From the NCBI GenBank assembly GCA_028386065.3, contig JAKUCV010006825.1, forward strand, positions 3,873 to 67,872: 64,000 nt of DNA. Reading direction: 5' to 3'. A program made the translations under genes and the position numbers. Shown here one piece after another: positions 44,356 through 55,439 of the stretch. The stretch is from Turnera subulata. Its lineage: Eukaryota > Streptophyta > Magnoliopsida > Malpighiales > Passifloraceae. The notes below the pieces were generated by a model. The model was not told where the DNA came from, searched no databases, and saw nothing but the letters and a program-made list of their open reading frames with translations. Position 1 is the stretch's first letter. Every line of letters starts with the position of its first letter.

Positions 44356-46439
44356 GGGCCTAATAGTTATATCACTGCATGGAAGATAAGTAGTAGGTTT
44401 GATGTAGTATGTCAGTGTTTATGTGTTTTTTGTAGGTGGTGCAATTGGCCTCACCTGGCATCATCTTGATGCCGTGGTCTGCGACTTTTGTTCTTATGTA
44501 TATTTTGCTTTCTATCAATGAATGAAGTTTCGATTAGCATCAAAAAAAAAAATTCGTTCAATTCCCGCAGAGGTTTCACAACATAAGCAAGCATGATATC
44601 TATGACACTCGGATAAGAGGCACATTTGCGGTAAGGGAGGAACCAATGGAGTACATTTAGGCTGGTGTCAAAATTTTATAGTTTTTACTGTATTTGAACC
44701 TAACTTTTTATGAACTGACTGTTACTGATTCTACACAATTCAGGCATTATGGCCAGGGATGGATGGACTAAGGGGACCTATCTTGTCTGGCACGGGCTTT
44801 TATATGAAGAGGGAGTCACTATATGGAAGTTCTATTAAGGGAGGTAATAAAAATATTAGTGGATCCTACATTATTTTCTCAAGGCAGACAAAATGAAGTT
44901 AATTTCTTCCTATCAAATATTGCCGTGTTATTAGTGAATATTCATGCTACATCTGATTGGCTTGGGCGCTTATAAAGTTCAGGATTGAAGATTAACAGTC
45001 TTTTAACTTACGAAAACAAATAAGCATGTTGTTGATGCTTACCGATTGGCAATTTCCAGGTCGAGAACTCGCTAAGCTTAAAACTACTTTTGGCTCATCT
45101 ACTGAGTTCATAAAATCCCTCCAGGGAAACTTCAAAGGCAGCATGACTAATGATGGGAGCATGTCCTGCTCGTGGCCACAAGAGACCAAAACGTTAGCCT
45201 CATGTAGCTATGAAAGACAAACAAAGTGGGGTGAAGAGGCAAGTTCGCACCCAAGTCTTGCTCTCACCTATAATGCATTCTTCACCGAGTACTTTTTGAA
45301 TTGACACCCGGTATTGTCTTGTTTTTTATGACTGCAGATTGGTTTTATGTACAATTCTGTGGTAGAGGATGTCATAACAGGGTTCGTCTTACACTGTAAA
45401 GGCTGGATTTCGGTCTATCTTAACCCGTCTAGGCCACAATTTTTGGGTACTTCTGTTACATCTTTTAAGTGACTTGCTGATTCAGGGAACAAGATGGAGT
45501 TCTGGGTTGACTGACATTGGTCTCTCAAGGTTCAGCCCCATCATATACGGGGGACACAAAGAATGTCTTTCCTCCAAAGCAGCTGCTATGCCGAAATTTG
45601 TTTATATCCTCTTTTTTATTGCTTATCCTTGTGGGGTATTGGCACCATCCCTCAGGTTTGTCTACTAAATGGCATCCCCTTGTACCCGCAGGTAATCTGG
45701 CCCCTAAAACTAATTAATTCACTCATGAATATATTTCTCCCAGAAGTGGAAATTCCATCTGAAATCCTCAGTGACATCTTAGGTCTTTCCTCAGTTGCAG
45801 GCTTCGAGTCCGCTCTTCTTTGTTTTCCTCTTCATTTTCCCGTCGGCTCTATTCAAACACTTGTACGAGGTGCTCAGAACCGGAGACTCAGTGGGTACAT
45901 TAGTATATGACCAGAGGCTATGGATGATGAAGTCGGTTTCAGTTCACACGTTTGGATGTTTAGATTCCATAATGAAGAGGCTAGGCGTAAGGGAAGCCAG
46001 TTTCTTGCCAACAAATAAGGCCACAGATGATGAAAAGACCAAGCTTTATCAGATGGGTAAATTTGATTTCCAGACACCTACTGTGTTGCTTGTTCCCATG
46101 GTGTCCGTCATAATCCTGAACTTGACATCATTTGCTGTGGGAATGACTAGAATTATGGTCGCTGGAAGTTGGGACAAGATGTTTGTGCAACTTCTTCTTG
46201 CATGTTACATATTGACTATGAATTATGCAATTATTGAAGGAATGATGATAAGGCAGGATAAGGGGCGGATTGCATCTCCAGTCATTCTTCTGTCAACTCT
46301 GTTGTCCACAGTTTTCCTGTGTCTGGGATCTGTACTTTTAATGCCTTAGATTATATGTTTCTGTATTCACATTTCATGCAAAATGATGTTATATTCACAA
46401 TCACCTGATCAGTCTCATGAAGGGAGGTGATACACGTAT

Positions 46440-47165
46440 ATGGATATATTAAGTATCCATATTCATAGTCATACATGCACCTAAATTGTTTGCGAAACCA
46501 GGCTTTTCCAGCTTGACTTGTGGTGAACATGTCTTGCATTTAATAAACTTTTTGACTTTTCGAACCAGGAGGATTGATGAGCTGGAGTTATTAACTTTTC
46601 TTTTTATGTTCGCATTAAAATTTGACTGTTTCAGTAAATTATCCAGTAAAAGTACTGGCATAATTGTGGAAAATTGTAACTTTGAATGAATATTAGTATG
46701 GGTTTTTCTATCTTGTGCCCTAGGGGCACATGATAAGCCACCAAATAAGGAAATGAATTCTCGCAATTAATGAATATCATTCCCTTAGTGACTAAAATAA
46801 CCATTCTATAAATAATGATTGTGTTGTGTAATTAATTCAAAACATAACCATGAAAGGTTATTTCAGTCACTAGAAGAATAATATTCATTCATTACGGGAA
46901 TTCATTTCCTTATTTAGTGGCTTATCATGTGCCCCTAGGACACAAGATAGAAAAACCCTATTAGTATTACCAGATGAAAACCAGTACTAACTCAAAAATC
47001 ACCATGATTTTATGTGGTAAATGGTAATGCCTGCACTGACAAAAAAAAATGAAAACTAGTAGGTGGACTATGCCAGCAACAGAAAAGAGTTCGTCATGGC
47101 CCAATAGATTTCTTCTCAAAAGAGAAACCCTTCACCCGTAAGGTACTTGAAGCTCAAAAATGGTT
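46440..47165. repeat. Direct duplicate B of the CslG 3' flank, with MITE inserted
   Basis: Counterpart of 37090-37505. It is lengthened by the 259-bp MITE at 46700-46958 and a short extra segment around 47035-47065. It lies directly 3' of the CslG terminal exon, so the left copy is presumably the tail of a lost tandem CslG copy. Confidence 0.75.
46700..46958. mobile_element. Mutator-type MITE (259 bp)
   Basis: Terminal inverted repeats of about 85 bp start GGGTTTTTCTATCTTGTG. The flanking 9-bp duplication is TATTAGTAT (46691-46699 and 46959-46967). The left direct duplicate (37.3 kb) lacks it, so it inserted after the segmental duplication. Its first eight bases match the ends of the large element at 50856. 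Confidence 0.88.
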
Positions 47166-48107
47166 TCGGCCCAGAAAGAAACAACGGGCAACTGCATTAG
47201 TCCAATACAAATGTGGACCTTGACAAAGAAGAGGGCCCAGAATTTCAAGTAAAGCAATTGAGCCCCATTCCACTACCATACGTTTATCCATCGAGAAGGG
47301 CATTTATGCTTTGCTTCTTTTATTGTTTTTGATGCTAGCTTTGCTTATTTTATCTAGCAGTTCAAAGAATTGGTTGATATTCTTGAATATCTTCTTCCCA
47401 ATATTAAACATTAAACATCATAATAACAAAACTTTGTCGGCGCTCATGTTATTTCTCATTTTTTCCTGTTTCGATCGGTTCCTCCCCTTCCATGTTTTTC
47501 AAAGAAAACACTAGTAAAATCATAAACATGTTTTAATATAATTTACTTTCCGCAGAATAAACAGGGCTTTAACTTAAGTCTTCTTACCTAAAAACGATTC
47601 CCCAAGTCAACAGATCATCTCTTGGCGCCTGCCGACCCGCTTGCAAAATTTTTCAAAAGTAAAGTCTTAAACCAACAAAACTAAGCGATCATGATAATTG
47701 GCAAATTGCCATTATCTTCAACCATTCCTTGGTTCCGTCTTTATCCCCTACCTACTTTACTTAGCTCCTCTGTTTTTTTAAATCTTCCAACCATATCAAG
47801 AACAAGTAATTCTGCATGTGATTGAAACAGGAATATATTCTTTCCTTCTTTATGCAAAAAATTCAGCACAACAATCGCCCACCATTCGTTCTTTGCTTGC
47901 TCTATCACAAAGAAATCTTTTATAAAGGCATGCAAGCTTTTGAATACAGCAGTACAGTTGCATCCAACTAGTGACACTAGTGGCTAGCTAGTGGTGGTGG
48001 TAGCTGTTGTTCTTTTTTTCTTTTGTTCTTTATGCTTGTTTCTTGCAGCATACCTTTGTTTTGTTCCATTCTTGTTTAGTCGTCTTTGGAAGGTTGACAT
48101 TACGGAC
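47166..48107. other. Promoter side of PP1
   Basis: AT-rich with no foreign gene. A pyrimidine-rich tract and 'gtttag' around 48078 could be a 5' UTR acceptor. No TATA box can be chosen with confidence. Confidence 0.3.
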
Positions 48108-49587
48108 ATGGACCGTATGGTTCTGGATGATGTGATTAATAGGTTGCTTGAAGTTAGAGGCAAACCAGGGAAGCAGGTCCAGCTTTCTGAGGCTGAGATT
48201 AGGCAGCTCTGTCTTACTTCCAAGGAGGTTTTCTTGCGGCAGCCAAATCTTTTAGAGCTTGAATCTCCAATCAAGATTTGTGGTATGCTCCTTTCAAATT
48301 ACTCTAAATCAAAGATGAGTACCATTTGAATTTTGTCACCATATCCACCATAGAATATATGAAAATTCAATTGTTTTGAAGTTTATAAGTTTATTCGATT
48401 TTCATTATTGTGTGAGTATAACTTATAAGAGAGTTGCAAATTCATGCCTGCTATATATGCACATTTTCCTTCCAAATAGGTCATCATTAATGTATTATCT
48501 TTTACCCCCATCGTAATGCATTCGCCTAAATAACGTGGTATACTTACACCTGAAGTTTCTTGAAACAAATTTTACAGATAAATCATTCTGTTTTTAGTAC
48601 TTTCTGTTTAGCTTCAATTTTTTTGTTGTTAAAATTCGGAAATATCATCCTGAACTCAGTTCTTGCATCCCTTACAGTCATCTGTTTCTTGTCTTCCCAG
48701 GAGATATTCATGGACAATACACTGATCTTATAAAACTTTTCCAGTACGGTGGTTTCCCTCCCCGAGCAAATTACCTCTTCCTGGGAGATTACGTAGACCG
48801 TGGGAAGCAAAGCTTGGAAACCATATGCCTCCTCCTTGCATACAAAATAAAATACCCTGAAAATTTCTTCCTGTTAAGGGGCAACCATGAATGTGCTTCT
48901 GTGAACCGCATCTATGGATTTTACGACGAGTGTAAAAGAAGATTCAATGTCAGGGTCTGGAAAATATTCACAGACTGTTTCAACTGTCTGCCTGTTGCAG
49001 CTCTTATTGATGAAAAGATTCTTTGCATGCATGGTGGGCTTTCCCCTGACCTGCACAATTTAAACCAGATAAGGAATTTGAGGAGGCCAACTGCGGTTCC
49101 AGACAATGGCTTGTTATGTGATCTCCTCTGGTCTGATCCCAGCAGGGAAATCCAAGGTTGGGGGTCAAATGATAGGGGTGTTTCATTTACTTTTGGTGCT
49201 GATAGGGTGACAGAGTTTCTGCGGAAGCATGATCTTGATTTGATTTGTCGAGCGCATCAGGTTAGAAATGAATTCATTTTTGTACTTTCAGGGTCTAAAA
49301 TAGTATCTGTATACCCTGGACTGCCTGTTACATTTGTGATTTGTATATATTTGCAGGTGGTAGAAGATGGTTATGAATTTTTTGCTAATAGACAACTAGT
49401 GATCATATTTTCTGCCCCTAATTACTGCGGTGAATTTGACAATGCTGGTGCTATGATGAGTGTAGATGAGAATCTTCTATGTTCTTTTCAAATATTGAGG
49501 CCTGCAGACAAGAAGCCAAAGTTTGGGTTTGGGAGCATTACTTCAGCGAAATCCGGCAGCGCCCCGACAAAAATCATGGTACACTAG
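48108..49587 (+). CDS. Type-one Ser/Thr protein phosphatase catalytic subunit (PP1/TOPP), 321 aa
   Basis: Exons are 48108-48282, 48701-49260 and 49357-49587 (966 nt), with GT-AG introns in consistent phase. The start [20 protein letters not shown] matches the short N-terminus of plant TOPPs, and no in-frame ATG lies upstream. All metal-site motifs are intact: GDIHG, GDYVDRG, RGNHE, the Arg/His in [14 protein letters not shown], and [13 protein letters not shown] with the toxin-sensitive loop. The C-terminal tail [20 protein letters not shown] is usual. It removes phosphate from Ser/Thr with two bound metal ions, with targeting subunits giving specificity. Intron 2 is 96 nt with no in-frame stop, so its retention would insert 32 residues. 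Confidence 0.95.
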
Positions 49588-50855
49588 CTCCAAATTTGAT
49601 TGATTTGCATAGATTGTTATGTCTGATAAATAATGAAGGAAAAACTCTCGAAGCTTTCCTCTTGCATCAACATTATGACACTGGCTAAAAGCAGAAAAGA
49701 GCATTGAGAAAACACTAACCTATTAGGTGTAAATTTTGGAAAAGAGCACAGCCTTCCAATTTTTCTCCGAATTTGCTTTGTAACAGACAAAGAATATGAG
49801 GGTTATGGACAAATAAAGCTGATTACCCAACAATGTTCTTAACCATCAATCATCAATTGTCTATGACACAGAAAGTTTGATCTTGATCTGTAGCTGACTG
49901 ATATTCTGATGTGTCACAGACCATTTGATCATTCTCTTTTTCTTCTTTATGATTTAACTCCAGCAAAATTTGGTAAAATGTCCTCCATTTTCCTCTCTTC
50001 AGTCATTTCTGGGGGCAAGAGCATAAGGAATCTGATGCCCTGAAGAAAATTCAAGGATCCAGCTGCAATGCACAAACAGGACATCCCCAAAGTAGGCATC
50101 CAAGATTTCCTGCCTTCAAGGAGGTGAATGCCGCCGAAGAGAAAGAAATGTAGATAGAATTCCTTAACTTTGGCAAGGATAGTAGCAATATCTTTTCTCC
50201 AAAAGAATCACAAAAGGCTTTGATGGTTTTTGCTTTTCCGCTTCTGTAACTGTAAGAAATCTTTCATCAATTGAATAGTGATCACTTCAACAAATTGCAA
50301 GTCGTTCTTCCTTTTCTCCTCCATTTTCTTTAACATATAATCCTTCAGAAACTATATAATCTATCTTTCCTTCCATCCTAAACCATTTGAAACTCAGACA
50401 CTTTGTTTAAAGAAATCCAATCACAGATAACTGGAACAAACAAAGCGAGTACAGGGATAAACATTCTCATTGGAAATTCGGATTGTCAGATGGGTATCTA
50501 ATCTAAACTCTAAAATCAACTATTCTTCATTTTTTGACTTCTCCACATACTTCCCTTTCTTTTTTAAAGTTCAAAGTGGACCTCAATTTATGTGATAAAG
50601 TATTGCAATTGTGGTACATGATTCCACTATGGTCCATCTTAGGTTAGTGGCATATATGCACATTATTCTGCAACAGATCATATGAGTCCTTGAAAGGCAC
50701 TTCAATATCGGAATAGATGCCTTCGGCCCATGTAAATTGGAAAACCCCGCTGGACTGGCCAATTAGATTCTCCTTTTTAACATCCTCAAATTGGGGATAG
50801 GTATCACACGTCCTTTCCGCATTTCAGAAACACAAAATATATATATATATATATA
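49588..50855. other. PP1 3' flank and intergenic DNA
   Basis: No gene recognised. The short TA microsatellite at 50839-50855 is the target of the Mutator-like element. Confidence 0.4.
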
Positions 50856-51659
50856 GGGTTTTTGGTACGGATGGTACCCGTATTTTATGGTTTGAGACAA
50901 TCATGTACCTACAACTTTTCTCGAGACAATCATGTACCTGGACTTTTAACGGGCAGTTCAGTCATGGGTCTCGGGCTGGGTATATGCTGATGTGGAGGCT
51001 GCCCAAAATTGGGCAGCTGCCCGTAACTCAAAACGACCTCGTTTCACCACAAAATGACGTCGTTTTGTCGCCCACATGGCAAGGGTGGGTCCAAACCATT
51101 TCCTAATACCTGACCCAATTACCAACCCGGTTTTACCCTTAAGAGGTTCAACCGAACCCAAATAAGATAGGGTTTTTGCGAGTTTGCACCAAAGGAAAAT
51201 AATATTTACCGCATGTTAATACACTTAAATAAAATTCTTTCTTTTTTAATTACATTTCACAACTATTAATCGTATATTAATCGTATTTAAGGCGTTAACT
51301 AAAAAGCAAGGAGGGTTCATTAAAATTAAAGTTTAAGGAAACTTTGACCGGAGATGATAATCAATTAGGCACCACAATTCAATATATTTAATCGTTTTAC
51401 TTATGCAAGTTTACACGAAACCTCCTTTGACCGATTAATTATTAAATCAAGGCATCAATATTTTCCTTTTTTTCTTTTCTTTTCTTCCTCACGCGTCGGC
51501 CATGGCGTTGCTGTCTTCAAGTTGCCGACGAGGGCCGACGGCGGCTGAGCCCGATGACGCTACAGGCTTCTCATTCACGTGACCTTTTCACCGTTAACCC
51601 TCACCAACTCGACTATACATGATGGCGACACGAGTTGTAGGCAGTAACTTCTCATCCTC

Positions 51660-52020
51660 TTGGCCACGAATCGTTGTGCTTGCTCGAGATCTAGACGGAT
51701 CTCGCTCGGCGGCGGGGTTCTCTTTGGATCTAGTTGATTCTCGACGGGTTCGTTTGAATGGAGGCGGGGGTGGTTAAGGTCGGGGTTGGATCTCGCCCCT
51801 GCGATGGAGGGATTTGGAGAGGAGGTGGTGGTTGGCCTGGAGTGTGGTGCGATTCTTGGGTCGGTGTTTAGTTTGGGGACGTTTGCCGCCGTGAGATTCT
51901 GTCGCCATGGAGGTCTTGAGCAAGATCTCCTCCCTAGAGATGAAAGTGAAAAAATTGGAAGAGGAAAGGGAGAGGAGTTTGAAGGAGGTGAAGGCAGATG
52001 TATTTTTTTTAATAGATATT
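51660..52020 (+). pseudogene. Gene-like fragment carried by the Mutator-like element
   Basis: A GC-rich island in AT-rich surroundings. The frame from 51907 reads MEVLSKISSLEMKVKKLEEE, a short coiled coil, then runs into AT-rich DNA without a splice site I trust. An overlapping frame (51786-52022) is also open. I do not recognise the source gene. It is probably a first-exon fragment (inference). Confidence 0.45.
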
Positions 52021-52474
52021 AACTATCTTCTTCTTTCGTTTTTAGGTTGTAAATTTAATGTTTTAAATGTTTTTTTATCAGTTTTCTATTTTTAAATAAT
52101 TAATTTGAATTTTTCTTACGATTCTATAAAATTATAGAAAACAGTAAAAATAATTTGTTTAATTTTGATTTTATTATAATCATTATTAGAATAAGTAACG
52201 TTTTAAAGATCAAATAAAAATTAAGGGAAAGATTTAGGAGTAAAAATAGGGTACTATTATATAATTATGGTTAATTAGAATTGTGTAATTTTTTATTTAA
52301 CTTAGGTTAAAAAAAAATGGATTTAAGGTTTATAATTGATGCATGACAGGATGTTTCGGGTCATTTAATTCTTTGGTTGAACCTCTTCATTCGGGTGAGA
52401 ACCGGGTGGATAGCCGCTGGGATAGTGGGTTTGGACCCACCCTTGCCATGTGGACGATGAAACGACGCCGTATT

Positions 52475-54488
52475 TGTAACAGCCCAGGTAAAAATTTCAT
52501 TTTTACCGGGACTGTTTAAGTTAATGTACAGTAATTTACCATAGATTTTTAATCTTGGGTAATTAAATTATGGTAAATTGAATGTTGGATTCCGAAAACG
52601 AGCATGGCCCCACGTTCGAGATTTTTCTGCGGATTTTACGGACCGAAGTTGGGATTTTTTCCGGGTCCGGTAATCTTCGGAAAAGCCGGGATTATCCTCG
52701 AATTATCGGACCAGAAATAAGATAAGTGGGTATACCGGATATTTTCTGGTCCAGGTGGGTCACACTTCACATGCAGCATAGTAACTGCATAATTGAAGTT
52801 CAATAATTCAGCTGCCAATTCCTATTCAGCCTGTGAACTACCTATTTCACTTGTGATTAACCAGTTGTTTTCTTCAGCCTATAAACCTATTTTTCTTCTG
52901 CTTCCATACCTATCACCATTTTCCTTCCTGCAAACAACAACGTTTTACTTCCTGCAAACTGTCTAAAACCCGAAAAATTAGGAAAAGAAAAAAAAGAAAA
53001 AAAAAAAAGAACACAAACAACAACACACGCAGCACCCACACACGCCACGTCATCACCATCTTCTTCTCCTCTTTCACCGCCGCCGTGAGCCACCTCGCTG
53101 CCGCCATCAACCGCCCCTTCTTCTCCCTCCTTCCCGGCTTCTCTCCCTCTTCGCCGCTGTCGTCGAGTTGCTGCTGCCGAGGAGCCGTCGCCGAGCCTGC
53201 AGATCCGACGCCGAGGAGCTCGCGTCCTTCCCTTCGTCGCGACGACGCCGCCGCCAACCTCCCTGCTCGCGCCGTCTCTTCCGCCGTCCCCTCGCCAGCA
53301 GGCCGCCCCGCTGCAGCCGCTCGTCCCCGTCGTGTTAGCGCCGCCGTCTGCGTACAGGTGAGCCGTGAGCACGGGCGACCCGGATGTGGGTCTCGGGTCG
53401 TGGGTGACCCGGATCTGTTTGGTGGGTCTTGGACTGTTGGGCCTCGAGTGGTGGGCTGGGCATGACGGGCTCGGGCTGGTTGCTGGGCCTGTTGCGCCTG
53501 GTCTGTCCTGTTGGCCTGAGTTTGGTTTGGGCCTTGGGCTGGGTTTGGACTTGGCCCAGCCCGATTTNNNNNNNNNNNNNNNNNNNNNNNNNNNNNNNNN
53601 NNNNNNNNNNNNNNNNNNNNNNNNNNNNNNNNNNNNNNNNNNNNNNNNNNNNNNNNNNNNNNNNNNNNNNNNNNNNNNNNNNNNNNNNNNNNNNNNNNNN
53701 NNNNNNNNNNNNNNNNNNNNNNNNNNNNNNNNNNNNNNNNNNNNNNNNNNNNNNNNNNNNNNNNNNNNNNNNNNNNNNNNNNNNNNNNNNNNNNNNNNNN
53801 NNNNNNNNNNNNNNNNNNNNNNNNNNNNNNNNNNNNNNNNNNNNNNNNNNNNNNNNNNNNNNNNNNNNNNNNNNNNNNNNNNNNNNNNNNNNNNNNNNNN
53901 NNNNNNNNNNNNNNNNNNNNNNNNNNNNNNNNNNNNNNNNNNNNNNNNNNNNNNNNNNNNNNNNNNNNNNNNNNNNNNNNNNNNNNNNNNNNNNNNNNNN
54001 NNNNNNNNNNNNNNNNNNNNNNNNNNNNNNNNNNNNNNNNNNNNNNNNNNNNNNNNNNNNNNNNNNNNNNNNNNNNNNNNNNNNNNNNNNNNNNNNNNNN
54101 NNNNNNNNNNNNNNNNNNNNNNNNNNNNNNNNNNNNNNNNNNNNNNNNNNNNNNNNNNNNNNNNNNNNNNNNNNNNNNNNNNNNNNNNNNNNNNNNNNNN
54201 NNNNNNNNNNNNNNNNNNNNNNNNNNNNNNNNNNNNNNNNNNNNNNNNNNNNNNNNNNNNNNNNNNNNNNNNNNNNNNNNNNNNNNNNNNNNNNNNNNNN
54301 NNNNNNNNNNNNNNNNNNNNNNNNNNNNNNNNNNNNNNNNNNNNNNNNNNNNNNNNNNNNNNNNNNNNNNNNNNNNNNNNNNNNNNNNNNNNNNNNNNNN
54401 NNNNNNNNNNNNNNNNNNNNNNNNNNNNNNNNNNNNNNNNNNNNNNNNNNNNNNNNNNNNNNNNNNNNNNNNNNNNNNNNNNNNNNNN
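52475..54488. mobile_element. LTR-like element nested in the Mutator-like element, 3' part in the gap
   Basis: Begins TGTAACAGCCCAGG. The 5-bp GTATT precedes it at 52470-52474 and recurs at 54489-54493, immediately after the gap, where the right arm of the host element resumes. The end of the element therefore coincides with the last N. Visible parts are a hairpin (ggtaaaaat/atttttacc), then a GC-rich leader (53040-53357) ending in a cag/gtgagc donor-like site, then 'ggcctgggc' repeats. The architecture resembles 26740-29897. Confidence 0.7.
53568..54488. other. Assembly gap, 921 N
   Basis: A run of N. Open frames running through it are meaningless. Confidence 0.99.
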
Positions 54489-54688
54489 GTATTGTCCTGA
54501 TACGACGTCGTTTTGAGCGCGGGCAGCAGGTCAAAAAAAGGGCAGAATCCATGTCAGCACATGCCCAGCCCGAGGCCCGTGACTGAACTGCCCGTTAAAA
54601 GTCCAGGTACATGATTGTCTCGAGAAAAGTTGTAGGTACATGATTGTCTCAAACCATAAAATACGGGTACCATCCGTACCAAAAACCC

Positions 54689-55130
54689 TATATATATATA
54701 TGCACATTCCAAACCACAAAATCACCTCTGCGATAAAAAAAGATTCTACAAAAGAAGATTTATATAGAGTTTAATATCAACTTGATGCAGTTTAGGGTGG
54801 ACTCTACAAAAGATGCTATAGCAACTTATGGTCTGTAGGGCTCAGAAAGAGCATCTGATGAGAGCAAACTTTAATGTTCGGATTTTGACCTCTGATGGCA
54901 CTTCACTCAAGTGCCAATATCATTACAGCATAAAGGTATGAATACAAGAACGGATGGGAGATTGCCATTGGCCGTTATTAATTCTAGAGCAATGCCAAGG
55001 GCAATTTGCCGTTTGGGTAAGTGTATTCGCAATTGATATTGGTCTGTAACTGCATTTGCTTTATTATATGAAATTGCTTATTTCCTGTAAAAAAAGAAAT
55101 GAATGGATGAGAAATTATACCCTGGGAGTA
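54689..55130. other. Intergenic
   Basis: A short unique segment between the Mutator-like element and LINE-3. No gene was seen. Confidence 0.4.
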
Positions 55131-55439
55131 GAGGGTGTTTTTTTTTTTTTTGAGAATCAAAGTCAATTTCATTGAAATAACCAAACTAGAGAGAAAACTC
55201 TAGTGAATACAAGCAGCAGACCAGCTGCTGGACATCAAGCAACTACAGCATAAGCAATGGCTTGAAGCATGTTACATTTTAAGGAAGAAGACGAATCCCC
55301 CAGACAGTACAAAGGGTTTTAACATCAGCAAAAATGTTGGAACTCTTTAAAGGCTGGATGCTACAAAGCTTCATTCGTAGCTCAGAAGTAATGTCAGTAA
55401 GAATTGCTGTTGGGGTGCGATAATGGCCAGTAAAGAATC

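Larger units (their letters stand above)
38207..44551 (+). mobile_element. LINE-2: near full-length L1-type non-LTR retrotransposon inside the CslG exon
   Basis: The target duplication ATTCGT is at 38201-38206 and 44552-44557, and a ten-base A-run precedes the second copy. Removing the element rejoins the CslG frame exactly (..LSFV/QFPQ..), which confirms both ends. The order is leader, ORF1 with RRM, ORF2 endonuclease-RT, 3' UTR and poly(A). No RNase H domain was seen. Confidence 0.93.
37860..46349 (+). pseudogene. Cellulose synthase-like G (CslG) pseudogene, 5'-truncated and split by a LINE
   Basis: GT2-family glycosyltransferase pieces in correct order. 37860-37974: VPLLVYVSREEKPSYPHHFK. 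38067-38206: RVSGLISNSPYMLVLDCDHY, with the DCD metal site. The LINE interrupts that exon at ..STLSFV. 44552-44632: QFPQRFHNISKHDIYDTRIR. About 44750: MDGLRGPILSGTGFYMKRES. 45057-45240: RELAKLKTTFGSSTEF. 45340-45690: NSVVEDVITGF and the QxxRW motif QGTRW. The last exon, 45818-46349, holds a multi-span membrane C-terminus ending GSVLLMP. The N-terminal exons with the first membrane helices are absent. Two frameshifts lie in the QGTRW exon (near 45468 and 45555). Family members act in Golgi/ER membranes on wall polysaccharides or, in some plants, on triterpenoid glucuronides. Confidence 0.88.
50856..54688. mobile_element. Mutator-like element with about 300-bp inverted repeats and captured sequence
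   Basis: The left arm (50856 to about 51165) and right arm (54688 leftward, continuing at 52474 past a nested insertion) are inverted copies. The first 125 bp are nearly identical, starting GGGTTTTTGGTACGGATGGT. The element is bordered on both sides by TA repeats, consistent with a 9-bp TATATATAT duplication, but the exact length is ambiguous in a microsatellite. No transposase is present. The interior (51180-52360) holds AT-rich flanks around a GC-rich gene-like segment, as in Pack-MULEs. Confidence 0.8.

Noticed and set aside
48814..49587. PP1 read as one continuous exon from 48814
   Set aside because: Residues QVRNEFIF...CIYLQ are not in the family, and a good GT-AG pair removes exactly this stretch.
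53335..54586. Open frames of about 380-405 codons across the gap
   Set aside because: Almost entirely unknown bases; the frames are an artefact of the N run.
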